Shown piece by piece: positions 26,200 through 34,423 of a stretch of DNA of 64,000 bases. Each line of letters opens with the position of its first letter. Position 1 is the stretch's first letter. The position numbers were made by a program, and so were the translations under genes. Under the pieces are notes generated by a model. The model saw nothing but the letters and a program-made list of their open reading frames with translations, had not been told where the DNA came from and made no database searches. Source of the stretch: Nocardioides halotolerans DSM 19273 (GTDB lineage Bacteria; Actinomycetota; Actinomycetes; Propionibacteriales; Nocardioidaceae); NCBI RefSeq assembly GCF_000422805.1, contig NZ_AUGT01000012.1, positions 1-64,000 on the forward strand. The letters run 5' to 3'.

Positions 26200-27879
26200 G
26201 TGCCCCCGATCGACGAGAAGCCACCACCGCTCCCCGCCGGGTTCCTCCGGGTCATCCCGCTCGGGGGCGTGGGGGAGATCGGGCGCAACATGGCCGTGCT
26301 CGAGTACGACGGCCGGCTGCTGATCATCGACTGCGGCGTGCTCTTCCCCGAGGAGCACCAGCCCGGCGTCGACCTGGTGCTGCCCGACTTCACCCACCTG
26401 CAGGACCGCTGGGACGACATCGAGGCGGTGATCCTCACCCACGGGCACGAGGACCACATCGGCGGCGTCCCCTACCTGATCCAGGCCGGGCTGCGGGCGC
26501 CGCTGGTCGGCTCGCGGTTCACCCTCGGGCTGCTCGACGCCAAGCTGACCGAGCGCCGGCTCGACTCCGACGAGACCGAGGTCGCGGCCGGCCAGACCGT
26601 GCGGTTCGGCCCGTTCACCTGCGAGTTCATCGCGGTCAACCACTCGATCCCCGACGCGCTCGCGGTGGCGGTGACGACGCCGGCCGGCACGCTGTTCCAC
26701 ACGGGCGACTTCAAGGCCGACATGACGCCGCTCGACGGTCGCCTGACCGACCTGGCGGCGTTCTACCGGCTCGGCGACCGCGGTGTCGACCTCCTGCTCA
26801 GCGACTCGACCAACGCCGACGTCCCCGGCTTCGTCGCCACCGAGAAGGACATCGGCCCGGTCCTCGACCGGGTCATCGGCGAGGCGTCGGGCCGGGTGTT
26901 CGTCGTGTGCACCTCGAGCCACGTGCACCGGATCCAGCAGGTGCTCAACGCCGCCCGCAACCGGCAGCGGCACGTCGCGATCATCGGGCGCTCGATGGTC
27001 CGCAACGTGCACATCGCCGACGAGCTTGGCTACCTCACGGTGCCGCCGGGGCTGGTGCTCTCGGTCGACGAGGTCAACAAGCTGCCCGACGACGCGATGC
27101 TCGTGCTGTGCACCGGCTCGCAGGGCGAGCCGGCCGCGGCGCTGAGCCGGATGGCCAGGGGCCAGCACAAGGACTTCTCGCTGAGCGAGGGCGACCTGGT
27201 CATCTTCGCCAGCTCGCTGATCCCGGGCAACGAGAGCGCGGTCTACCGGCTCATCGACCGGCTGGCCTACAACGGGGTCGACGTGGTCACCCGCCAGCAG
27301 GCGCCGATCCACGTCAGCGGCCACGCCGCGGCCGGCGAGCTGACGGGCGTGCTCAACGCGCTGCGCCCCCGCAACTTCATGCCGGTGCACGGCGAGGGCC
27401 GCCACCTGCGCGCCCACGCCAAGCTCGCGATGCGGGTCGGCGTGCCCGAGGACCGCGTGCTCGTCGTCCGCGACGGCGCCGTGGTCGACCTCGGCGACGG
27501 CAAGGCGTCGGTGGTCGGCCGGGTCTCGGCCGGCTTCACCTACGTCGACGGCGGCGGGGTCGGCGACGTGGGGGAGGAGAGCCTGCGCGACCGCCTGATC
27601 CTCGGCGACGAGGGCTTCATCTCGGCCGTCGTGGTCGTCGACTCGCGCTCGGGCACCGTGGTGGCCGGCCCGGAGATCTCGGCCCGCGGCTTCGCCGACG
27701 AGGACGCCCCGCTCGACGACATCCGGCAGCGGGTCGCCGACGACATCGCCAACTCGCCGCACACCGAGCCCGTCGACCCCGACGAGCTGCGCCGGATCAT
27801 CCGCCGCTCCATCGGCTCCCAGGTCAACCGGGTGCACCGGCGCCGCCCGATGATCCTCGTCTACGTAGTGGAAACCTGA
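26200..27879 (+). CDS. rnj: Ribonuclease J (metallo-beta-lactamase/beta-CASP)
   Basis: A 559-residue cytosolic ribonuclease for mRNA decay and rRNA maturation. The zinc motif HGHEDH lies at residues 81-86, and the beta-CASP features include LLSDSTNADVPGF and GNESAVYRLIDRLAYNGVDVVT, with the C-terminal dimerisation domain intact. Length is normal. TAGGGT ends six bases before GTG 26200, and the gene is divergent from the DnaQ-UvrC-like gene (87 bp gap). dapA/ftsK, often near rnj, are not seen here. Confidence 0.95.
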   Translation: MPPIDEKPPPLPAGFLRVIPLGGVGEIGRNMAVLEYDGRLLIIDCGVLFPEEHQPGVDLVLPDFTHLQDRWDDIEAVILTHGHEDHIGGVPYLIQAGLRAPLVGSRFTLGLLDAKLTERRLDSDETEVAAGQTVRFGPFTCEFIAVNHSIPDALAVAVTTPAGTLFHTGDFKADMTPLDGRLTDLAAFYRLGDRGVDLLLSDSTNADVPGFVATEKDIGPVLDRVIGEASGRVFVVCTSSHVHRIQQVLNAARNRQRHVAIIGRSMVRNVHIADELGYLTVPPGLVLSVDEVNKLPDDAMLVLCTGSQGEPAAALSRMARGQHKDFSLSEGDLVIFASSLIPGNESAVYRLIDRLAYNGVDVVTRQQAPIHVSGHAAAGELTGVLNALRPRNFMPVHGEGRHLRAHAKLAMRVGVPEDRVLVVRDGAVVDLGDGKASVVGRVSAGFTYVDGGGVGDVGEESLRDRLILGDEGFISAVVVVDSRSGTVVAGPEISARGFADEDAPLDDIRQRVADDIANSPHTEPVDPDELRRIIRRSIGSQVNRVHRRRPMILVYVVET

Positions 27880-28132
27880 TTTCTGCACCACGCGATTGCG
27901 TGAATGAAGCGCAATGGGGGCGGTGGGAGCGCAGCGACCCGGTTTGTCCTCGCGAAGCGAGGCGCCCCGCGATCGGCCTCCGAGCCGCGGCGACCGCGCC
28001 GAAGCGAGTGCAGCGAGCGAGGCGCAGGCGAGCGCAGCGAGCAGTCGCCGCGGATTGGGGGCCGAAGCTCGCGGGGGTATGAGGTGAGCAAAGTCGTCGA
28101 TGCCGTGACCGTCCGGATGAGACGGTTGCCCC
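27880..28132. repeat. GC-rich intergenic segment with GCGAGCGCAGCGAG-type repeats
   Basis: This 253-bp gap between RNase J and the NYN gene holds a small hairpin CCTCGC-GAA-GCGAGG (about 27957-27972), which may end rnj, and a low-complexity run at about 28003-28052 made of GCGAGTGCAGCGAGCG and GCGAGCGCAGCGAGC units. The 14-mer GCGAGCGCAGCGAG also occurs inside the coding sequence of the second pilin gene (33622-33831, minus strand). No gene is supported here. Confidence 0.6.
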
Positions 28133-29323
28133 ATGGAGCTGCCGGACGCGGTGCGGGCGCGCGTGGTGTCGCTGGTCGCGGCCAGCCTCGCCGACGTGTC
28201 GCCGCTGCCGGCTGCCCTGAAGCAGGTCGCGGGCTTCGCGCCCGCGCGCCGCGCCCGGCTGGGCGCCACGGCGATCATGTCGGAGCTCGAGCGCGACGAC
28301 GAGCTGCGCGAGCGCGTCGCGACCCAGGTCCGGGTCCGGGCGAGCGACGAGGCAGGCGACGTGGCCGCGCTGGCCTGGCTGGAGCGCTCCGAGGGCTGGG
28401 AGGACGCCGTGCGTTCCGTGGCGGAGCGGGCTGCCCAGCCGAACGACGCGGCCCAGCAGGAGCGGGAGCAGCGGCTCCGCGAACGCGCGGACGAGGCCGA
28501 GCGGACCCTGCGCGAGCAGCGGCGCAGCCACAAGGCCGCGCTCGACGCGCTCAAGGCCGAGGTGGCGACCCTGCGCCGCACGCTGGGGGAGACCCGGACC
28601 AAGGAGCGCGCCGCCCGCGAGGAGGCCGAGGCCGCCCGCACCCGGGCGGACGAGTCCACGACCCGCCTCGAGCGGGAGGTCCGGCAGCTCCGGGCGCAGG
28701 TCGCGAAGCTGGAGGAGGCGGCCGGCGAGCAGCGCCGCCAGGCCCGTACCGAGCGCGACGACGTCACCGTGCGCGCCCGGATGCTCCTCGACACGCTCGG
28801 CGACGCGGTCGCGGGCCTGCGCCGCGAGCTGGCCCTCCCGCCGACCTCCACCACGCCGGGGGAGCGGGTCGAGGAGACCTACGCCGACGAGTCGCCCACC
28901 ACCCCCGGTCCGCCGCTGGTGCAGGACCCGGCCCGGCTCGCGCAGTACCTCGCGATGCCGCGGCCGCGCCTGATCGTCGACGGCTACAACGTCACGAAGG
29001 CGGCCTGGCCGACCCAGACCCTGGAGGCGCAGCGCACCCGCCTGCTGGGCCTCCTCGGGGCCCTGGTCGCCCGCACGGGCGCCGAGACCACGGTCGTCTT
29101 CGACGGCGCGGCGAGCGACACCCGCGCGACCCTCGCCGCGCCGCGGGGCGTGAAGGTGCTCTTCAGCCCGCCCGGCGTGATCGCCGACGACGTCATCCGC
29201 GAGCTCGTCACCGCCGAGCCCCAGGGCCGGGTCGTCGTCGTGGTCACCGACGACCGCGCCCTGGGTGCCGACGTACGCCGGACGGGCGCCCGCGTGGCCG
29301 GCGCCCGGGCCCTGGCGGAGTGA
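28133..29323 (+). CDS. NYN-domain (PIN-like) putative ribonuclease with coiled coil
   Basis: A 396-residue protein with an alpha-helical, charged coiled coil from about 100 to 210 (AREEAEAARTRADESTTRLEREV) and a C-terminal NYN/YacP-like domain: RLIVDGYNVTKAAWP with Asp283, TTVVFDGAA, ADDVIRELV and VVVTDDRALGAD carry the acidic residues of the PIN-like active site. Such proteins are predicted RNA nucleases in actinobacteria. It is adjacent to RNase J, which suggests RNA metabolism. ATG 28133 has no ribosome site, and GACGGT six bases upstream allows a leaderless start. Confidence 0.82.
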   Translation: MELPDAVRARVVSLVAASLADVSPLPAALKQVAGFAPARRARLGATAIMSELERDDELRERVATQVRVRASDEAGDVAALAWLERSEGWEDAVRSVAERAAQPNDAAQQEREQRLRERADEAERTLREQRRSHKAALDALKAEVATLRRTLGETRTKERAAREEAEAARTRADESTTRLEREVRQLRAQVAKLEEAAGEQRRQARTERDDVTVRARMLLDTLGDAVAGLRRELALPPTSTTPGERVEETYADESPTTPGPPLVQDPARLAQYLAMPRPRLIVDGYNVTKAAWPTQTLEAQRTRLLGLLGALVARTGAETTVVFDGAASDTRATLAAPRGVKVLFSPPGVIADDVIRELVTAEPQGRVVVVVTDDRALGADVRRTGARVAGARALAE

Positions 29324-29376
29324 CCCGGAGCCGCGGCGGAGCAGCACTGTCGGTGGTCGCTGTCACGGTTGTCCAC

Positions 29377-29583
29377 ATGACGACGCGAATCGACTGCGAC
29401 ACCTGCGTGGTGCGCGGGCTGGCCTGCCACGACTGCGTGGTGACCGTCCTGCTCGGGCCGCCACCCGAGCTCACGATCGACGACGACGAGAGGCGGGCGC
29501 TCGACGTGCTGGCCGACGGCGGCCTGGTGCCGCCCCTGCGGCTGGTCGAGCCGGTGCCCGGCCCGGTCGTCGAGTCCGCGTGA
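29377..29583 (+). CDS. Small conserved CxxC-CxxC protein
   Basis: A 68-residue protein with CDTC followed seven residues later by CHDC (in MTTRIDCDTCVVRGLACHDC), which could bind zinc or an iron-sulfur cluster, then an acidic C-terminal half (LTIDDDERRALDVLADGG). Similar short proteins precede NlpC/P60 genes in actinobacteria. ATG 29377 has no ribosome site; CACGGT ends seven bases upstream. Role unknown. It lies just upstream of the c-di-AMP riboswitch. Confidence 0.7.
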   Translation: MTTRIDCDTCVVRGLACHDCVVTVLLGPPPELTIDDDERRALDVLADGGLVPPLRLVEPVPGPVVESA

Positions 29584-29752
29584 CGCCTGTGACCGATGTG
29601 ACCTCTGTGACAGGAGAGGCTGCACACGCCCTGATTGCTGAAAAAACCGCTGGACACGAACGATTGAGGTTTGGACGACCTGCGGTGAAACCGACTACGG
29701 TGCCTGTCCAGGTGCTCGTGGAAGTGGTCCACCAGGTCCGCGCGAGCACCGC

Positions 29753-29946
29753 GTCGAGCCTCGGGTCGCCCATGGGCGGGCCGGGGGCCGGGGAACCACC
29801 GCAGTCCGGTCGGCCACGTGCCGGGCGGGCAGCACTGGGGTGAGTCTCCAGCGAGGGAGCCGACAGGGTCGATGACCCCGGGGCGAGGGAGCTGGAGTAG
29901 GGCAAGTCGTGCCCGAACCCGTCAGCTCACCCGGTAGGCGTACGAC
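29753..29946 (+). ncRNA. ydaO/yuaA-type c-di-AMP riboswitch
   Basis: The 5' leader of the NlpC/P60 gene contains the family landmarks in order: GGGGAACC at 29790-29797, GGGGTGAGTCTCC at 29837-29849, and GCCCGAACCCGTCAGC at the start of 29911-29940, followed by TAGGC. A P1 stem can form between GTCG/GCCT near 29754-29761 and AGGC/CGAC near 29936-29946. These are the conserved elements of RF00379, which senses c-di-AMP and in actinobacteria commonly controls cell-wall hydrolases. The aptamer ends about 20 bases before the start codon. Covariance-model scoring was not run. Confidence 0.85.
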
Positions 29947-29967
29947 AACCAAGGAGACCTCCGCCTC

Positions 29968-30960
29968 GTGTTCCACGGACGGAAGCGACTGGCCGCGGCT
30001 GTGTCGTGGCTGGCCCTCGTCGCAGGCGTCGGTGTCGTCGGGCTCGTGCCCGCGCAGCCGGCCCAGGCAGAGCCCGACATCGACGACGTGAAGACGCGCG
30101 TCGACACCCTCTTCCACGAGGCCGAGCAGGCCTCGGAGCGCCTCAACGACGCCAAGCTCGAGCTCGCCGACCTGCGCGGTGACCTGGAGTCGCTCCAGGC
30201 CGACCAGCAGCGCCAGGACGACAAGCTCGAGACCGCGCGCGAGGACCTCCAGGACTCCATCGTCAGCGCCTACGAGGGCCAGAGCCTGTCCGCGGTCAGC
30301 GTGGTCGCCAACACCGACGACGCCGGTTCGTTCGTCTCGACGCTCTCGACGATGTCGGCCTACAACGACCTGCAGGCCCAGCTCTTCGACTCCTTCACGA
30401 CCGAGTCGAAGGCCCTCGAGATCCGCGCCAGGGCGACCGCTCAGCGCGCGGCCGAGATCGAGAAGAAGCAGGCGCAGCTCGCCGCCGAGAAGAAGACGAT
30501 CGACTCCAAGCTCGCCGACGCCAAGGACCTGCTCGAGCAGCTGAAGGCCGAGGAGCGCGAGGCGCTGCTGAGCCGCGGCTCGGTGGCCCTGCCCTCCGAC
30601 GTCGACGCGTCCGGCCGGGCGGCCGTCGCGATCCGCTATGCGATGGCGCAGGTCGGCAAGGCCTACGTCTACGGCGCGGCCGGCCCCAACGCGTTCGACT
30701 GCTCGGGCCTGATGATGATGGCGTGGGCGCAGGCCGGCGTCGGGCTCCCGCACTCCTCGGGCGCCCAGTACGGCGTCGGCCGGCACGTCGCCTCGAGCGA
30801 CCTCCAGCCCGGCGACCTGGTGTTCTACTACTCGCCGATCAGCCACGTCGCGATGTACATCGGCAACGGCCTGATCGTCGAGGCGGCCAACCCCGGCGCC
30901 GGCGTCCGGGTGTCGGGCGTCTTCTCGATGCCGTACGTCGGCGCGACCCGCCTGGTCTGA
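29968..30960 (+). CDS. Secreted NlpC/P60 peptidoglycan endopeptidase
   Basis: A 330-residue exported cell-wall hydrolase predicted to cut between D-Glu and diaminopimelate. It has a Sec signal (RLAAAVSWLALVAGVGVVGLV...AQA, about 1-33), a coiled coil (about 35-195), and the NlpC/P60 domain with catalytic Cys245 in FDCSGL and His293 in SHVAMYIGN. The RipA/RipC-like layout fits cell separation. GTG 29968 follows AAGGAGA by ten bases. Expression is probably turned down by c-di-AMP through the riboswitch just upstream. Confidence 0.92.
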   Translation: MFHGRKRLAAAVSWLALVAGVGVVGLVPAQPAQAEPDIDDVKTRVDTLFHEAEQASERLNDAKLELADLRGDLESLQADQQRQDDKLETAREDLQDSIVSAYEGQSLSAVSVVANTDDAGSFVSTLSTMSAYNDLQAQLFDSFTTESKALEIRARATAQRAAEIEKKQAQLAAEKKTIDSKLADAKDLLEQLKAEEREALLSRGSVALPSDVDASGRAAVAIRYAMAQVGKAYVYGAAGPNAFDCSGLMMMAWAQAGVGLPHSSGAQYGVGRHVASSDLQPGDLVFYYSPISHVAMYIGNGLIVEAANPGAGVRVSGVFSMPYVGATRLV

Positions 30961-31006
30961 CCCGAGCAGGGCGTCGCGGCGTCCGCGCGGCTGACACACT
31001 CTCCGC

Positions 31007-32266
31007 ATGGTGGCCGCTCGCCGCACGTGGCTGCTCGCAGGTGCCCTGACGGCGCTGGTCCTCGTGGTCGCGGTCGTGACCTACCTGGCGGTGCGGTCCG
31101 ACCCCTACGTCGCCCCGCGTCCCTCGGGCACCGTCACGACCGCCGACCCGTCGGGGGCGGCGCGTGCCCTGCAGCGGCTCGAGGGAGCCGTGGACGCGCG
31201 CGACGGCGCGGCGGCCGCTGGGCTCGCTCCCGCGGACGACGCAGCGGCGCGCGACCTCCTCGTCGCCGTGGCCGCGAACGCGGACGCGCTGCACGTCGAC
31301 GACTTCACCGCGCGCTACGTCGACGAGGTCGGCGCGGTGGACCCCGCCGGCCGGTGGCAGGCGGCCGTGGACCTCACGTGGCGCTTCGCCGGGTTCGACG
31401 CGGACCCCGTGCACGAGGAGGTCCTGGTCGGCTTCGAGCTGGGCGCCGGGGACCACGACATCGCCATCACCTCGGTCGGCGGCGGCGACCGACGCTCTCC
31501 GCTCTGGCTGACCGGCCCGCTCGAGGTGCGCCGCTCCGCCGGCGCGCTGGTGCTCGCCACGACGGCGGAGGAAGCGGACCTGGTGGCGCAGCGCGCCGAG
31601 GCAGCGGTCCCGGTCGTGCGCGACGTGCTGCCGGACTGGGACGGACGACTGGTCGTCGAGGTGCCCGGCTCGGAGCAGGCGCTCGACGCCGCGCTGGCGG
31701 CCGGTGCCGGCACCTACGCGAACATCGCGGCGGTCACCGCGTCGGTGGACGGCACCGTCGCCGACGGCTCGCAGGTGCACGTGTTCGTCAACCCCGACGT
31801 CTACGACGACCTCGAGCCGGTCGGGGGCCAGGTCGTGCTCACCCACGAGGCGACGCACCTGGCCACGGGTGCCCCGCTCACCAGCGGCGTCCCCCTGTGG
31901 CTGCTCGAGGGGTTCGCGGACTACGTCGCCCTGCACGCGGTCGACCTGCCGATCACGACGACGGCCGGCCAGATCATCCAGCAGGTGCGGACCTCGGGCG
32001 CACCGGACCACCTCCCCGGCCAACCCGAGTTCGACCAGGCCGACACGCACCTCGGAGCGGCGTACGAGAGTGCCTGGGTCGCCTGCCTGGTGCTCGCGGA
32101 CACGGGCGGCCAGGACGCGCTGGTGCGGCTCTACCAGCGGGTCTCCCGGGGCCAGGCCCTCGATGACGAGCTGCGCCGGCAGGTCGGGCTCACCGAGGCC
32201 GGGCTGACCCGCCTGTGGCAGCGGCGGCTCGAGGAGCTGGCCGCGCAGGCGACGAACGGCGCCTGA
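31007..32266 (+). CDS. Membrane-anchored HEXXH metallopeptidase-like protein
   Basis: A 419-residue protein with an N-terminal signal anchor (about 5-30) and an extracytoplasmic body. A zinc-site motif HEATH lies at residues 280-284, followed by a downstream glutamate in LWLLEGFADYVA, matching peptidase MA-like gluzincin domains. Its substrate is unknown. The N-terminal half (about 40-200) has no motif I recognise. CACACT ends six bases before ATG 31007. It lies upstream of an M48-type peptidase gene in the same direction (47-bp gap), which suggests a proteolysis unit. Confidence 0.75.
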   Translation: MVAARRTWLLAGALTALVLVVAVVTYLAVRSDPYVAPRPSGTVTTADPSGAARALQRLEGAVDARDGAAAAGLAPADDAAARDLLVAVAANADALHVDDFTARYVDEVGAVDPAGRWQAAVDLTWRFAGFDADPVHEEVLVGFELGAGDHDIAITSVGGGDRRSPLWLTGPLEVRRSAGALVLATTAEEADLVAQRAEAAVPVVRDVLPDWDGRLVVEVPGSEQALDAALAAGAGTYANIAAVTASVDGTVADGSQVHVFVNPDVYDDLEPVGGQVVLTHEATHLATGAPLTSGVPLWLLEGFADYVALHAVDLPITTTAGQIIQQVRTSGAPDHLPGQPEFDQADTHLGAAYESAWVACLVLADTGGQDALVRLYQRVSRGQALDDELRRQVGLTEAGLTRLWQRRLEELAAQATNGA

Positions 32267-32313
32267 CCGGCCACTCACCGGCGCCTGACCATCGGGCTGC
32301 CAGACTGACGCTC

Positions 32314-33537
32314 GTGCAGGGCAGGAAGGTCGCCGCCGTCGTGGCCGCCGTCGGAGCCCTCGCGTTCGTCGTCCTGGCGGTGCTGCTGGTGCCCTGGGAC
32401 CCGGTCCCCGGCGGGCCGCTGCACCCGCCGCCGGCGAGCTCGGTGTTCACGACCGACCAGATCGACCGCGCCGAGGACTTCGCGGGCCTCCAGCGCATCT
32501 GGAGCTGGTCGTCGCTCGCGGTCTCGCTGGCGGTCGCGTGCGTGCTGGGCTTCAGCCGGCTCGGCGCGGCGTTCGTCGACCGGGTCCGCGGGCCGTGGTG
32601 GTGGCGGGCCGTGGTCGCCGTGCTGGCCCTGACGCTGGCCGGCCGGGTCGCCACGCTGCCCTTCGCCGTCCTCCTGCGGCGCCGGGTGCTCGCCTACGGT
32701 CTCTCGCACCAGGAGTGGGGCGCCTACGCCGTCGACCTCGCCAAGGGGGTCGCGGTCGAGGTCGTCGGTACGTCGATCGGGATCGTCGTGCTCGTCGGCG
32801 TCGCCCGTCGCTGGCCGCGCGCCTGGCCGGCGGTCGCGGGCGTGCTGGTGGCCGGACTGGTGATGCTCGGGTCGTTCGTCTACCCGCTGCTGGTCGAGCC
32901 GCTGTTCAACGACTTCGAGTCGCTGCCGGACGGGCCGCTCCGCACCCAGGTCCTGGCGCTCGCCGACGAGGAGGGCGTGCACGTCGACGACGTGCTGGTC
33001 ACCGACGCGTCCCGGCGCACGACCACGCTCAACGCCTACGTCTCGGGCTACGGCTCCTCACGCCGCGTCGTCGTCTACGACAACCTCCTCGACGGAGGGT
33101 CGAGCGTCGACGATCGCGAGGTGCTCTCCGTCGTCGCCCACGAGCTCGGCCACGCGCGGCACGACGACGTGCTCATCGGCTCGCTGCTCGGCGCGGCGGG
33201 CGCGCTGATGGGCGTCGGGCTGCTGGGGCTGGTGTTGGGCCGGCGGGGGAGCGGCCCTGCCGACCCGCGGACCGTGCCGCGGGTGCTGGCGCTCGTCGCG
33301 CTCGCCTCCCTGCTCGCCAGTCCCGTCCAGAACGGCATCAGCCGGCAGATCGAGACCCGGGCCGACGTCGACGCGCTGGAGGCGACGGGGGACCCGGAGG
33401 CGTTCGTCGAGCTGCAGCGCGACCTGGCGCTGACCTCGCTCGCCGACCCCACGCCGTACGCCTGGTCGCACTTCTGGTTCGGCAGCCACCCCACGACGCT
33501 CCAGCGCATCGCGCTCGCCCGGCGGTTCGAGGAGTGA
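32314..33537 (+). CDS. M48 family integral membrane metallopeptidase (Ste24/HtpX-like)
   Basis: A 407-residue membrane protease with several hydrophobic helices, the zinc motif HELGH at 276-280 (VVAHELGHARHDD) and the distal glutamate-containing ETRADVDALEATGD. The N-terminal CAAX-protease-like domain (about 60-180) precedes it. It probably degrades membrane or exported proteins. GTG 32314 is supported by CAGACT seven bases upstream; in-frame upstream starts have no signal. A bidirectional hairpin follows it. Confidence 0.86.
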   Translation: MQGRKVAAVVAAVGALAFVVLAVLLVPWDPVPGGPLHPPPASSVFTTDQIDRAEDFAGLQRIWSWSSLAVSLAVACVLGFSRLGAAFVDRVRGPWWWRAVVAVLALTLAGRVATLPFAVLLRRRVLAYGLSHQEWGAYAVDLAKGVAVEVVGTSIGIVVLVGVARRWPRAWPAVAGVLVAGLVMLGSFVYPLLVEPLFNDFESLPDGPLRTQVLALADEEGVHVDDVLVTDASRRTTTLNAYVSGYGSSRRVVVYDNLLDGGSSVDDREVLSVVAHELGHARHDDVLIGSLLGAAGALMGVGLLGLVLGRRGSGPADPRTVPRVLALVALASLLASPVQNGISRQIETRADVDALEATGDPEAFVELQRDLALTSLADPTPYAWSHFWFGSHPTTLQRIALARRFEE

Positions 33538-33564
33538 CCTGCGAAGCTGCCTGAAAATGCACCC

Positions 33565-33596
33565 ACCCCCCGGGGAGCCAGGGCTCTCAGGGGGGT
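33565..33596. terminator. Bidirectional terminator hairpin
   Basis: ACCCCCC at 33565-33571 pairs with GGGGGGT at 33590-33596, extended by GGGAGC/GCTCTC with one wobble. It lies between the convergent M48 peptidase gene (plus) and the second pilin gene (minus), and can serve both. Confidence 0.7.
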
Positions 33597-33621
33597 GAAG
33601 GGGTCGGTGCAGGCATGCGGG

Positions 33622-33831
33622 CTACGGACAGGATCCGGCGCCCTGCGACTCGAAGATGTCCGAGCAGCTGCCGTGGAACAGACCGCGGGCGCCGCCACCG
33701 AAGGCGAAGACGACCACGACGATGAGCGCTGCGATACCGGCGATCAGCAGGCCGTACTCGACGGCCGACGCACCGCGTTCGCTGCGTTCGCCTTCCTCGC
33801 TGCGCTCGCTGGGGAGACGGGGCTCGTGCAT
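33622..33831 (-). CDS. Second Flp-type pilin with repetitive leader
   Basis: A 69-residue prepilin. The mature part starts ASAVEYGLLIAGIAALIVVVVFAFG, identical to the first pilin, including E5 and Y6 after the G|A cleavage site. The leader is unusual: SERSEEGERSERG, encoded by the low-complexity sequence with GCGAGCGCAGCGAG. The C terminus is different (GGGARGLFHGSCSDIFESQGAGSCP) with three cysteines. ATG 33831 is preferred to the upstream 88-aa frame because AGGTGAG lies next to it. It lies 96 bp after flp1 on the same strand and is followed by the terminator at 33565-33596. Confidence 0.85.
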   Translation of the reverse strand: MHEPRLPSERSEEGERSERGASAVEYGLLIAGIAALIVVVVFAFGGGARGLFHGSCSDIFESQGAGSCP

Positions 33832-33927
33832 GAGCTCACCTAACCGGGGGTTCGACCGAGACGACCGAGAATGGGGACGGGGCGCCACGGCGTGTGCCGC
33901 GACGCCCCGCCATGTTCGGAGCTGCGA

Positions 33928-34134
33928 TCAGCAGCCGCCGCCGGAGCCGCCGCTGGAGATCGAGTTGCAGGTGTCCTCGAAGATGGCGCGGAGGTTGTCA
34001 CCGAAGGCGAAGACGACGACGACGATCAGGGCCGCGATGCCGGCGATCAGGAGGCCGTACTCGACGGCCGAGGCGCCGCGCTCGTCCATCTTGGCGGCGC
34101 GAGCGTTCAGCATGATGCGGAGGTAGTCCAGCAT
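33928..34134 (-). CDS. flp: Flp/Fap-type type IVb pilin
   Basis: A 68-residue prepilin: leader MLDYLRIMLNARAAKMDERG, cleavage at G|ASAVEYG (E5, Y6 hallmarks), hydrophobic helix, and a short C terminus with two cysteines (DTCNSISSGG...GC) that may form a disulfide. It would be cut by a TadV/CpaA peptidase (not in this window) and assembled by the Tad machine encoded upstream. GAAGGAG is eight bases before ATG 34134. A 120-base untranslated leader separates it from a palindromic operator-like site. Confidence 0.92.
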   Translation of the reverse strand: MLDYLRIMLNARAAKMDERGASAVEYGLLIAGIAALIVVVVFAFGDNLRAIFEDTCNSISSGGSGGGC

Positions 34135-34257
34135 GGGTGTTTCTCCTTCAGAAGTGGGTCCCACGAGTCGGGGCGGGGGTGCCCCGGTGAGAACAATCTT
34201 GGAACCTGCGTCTGGGCTTCGGAGCAGAATCGGTGAGGTCCAGCCGAGCGGTCGTGG

Positions 34258-34279
34258 GCATAGCCCGTTCGGGCTATGC
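34258..34279. promoter_or_regulatory. Palindromic operator candidate upstream of flp1
   Basis: A perfect 22-bp palindrome with 10-bp arms GCATAGCCCG/CGGGCTATGC around TT. It lies about 125 bp upstream of flp1 and just beyond the terminator of the two-component system. It shares the GCATRGCCC half-site with 14114-14135 and 23972-23989. Confidence 0.65.
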
Positions 34280-34370
34280 GACGAGTCCCCGGATGCCGGT
34301 TCCCAGCGTGGTGCACAGGGGCCATCTCGCCCCGAAATGCCCTGCTGAGCAGGCACTTCGTGGCACAGCA

Positions 34371-34400
34371 GAGCCCCCGTGGCTCCGCCACGGGGGGCTC
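34371..34400 (-). terminator. Terminator hairpin after the response-regulator gene
   Basis: GAGCCCCCGTGGC pairs with GCCACGGGGGGCTC (one bulge) around a TCC loop. It lies 23 bp past the response-regulator stop codon, closing the cpaB-to-regulator operon and separating it from the pilin genes. Confidence 0.75.
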
Positions 34401-34423
34401 GCGGTCCCGGGAGTCGACCGGTG

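Noticed and set aside
27903..28082. Small peptide gene in the repeat-rich gap
   Set aside because: The frames here are made of simple GCGA repeats with no ribosome site, and composition fits non-coding repeat sequence.
26113..28854. Upstream extension of the DnaQ-UvrC-like frame to 28854 on the minus strand
   Set aside because: This part is antisense to RNase J and the NYN gene and has no family similarity; TAACGT and GTG 26112 give a better start.
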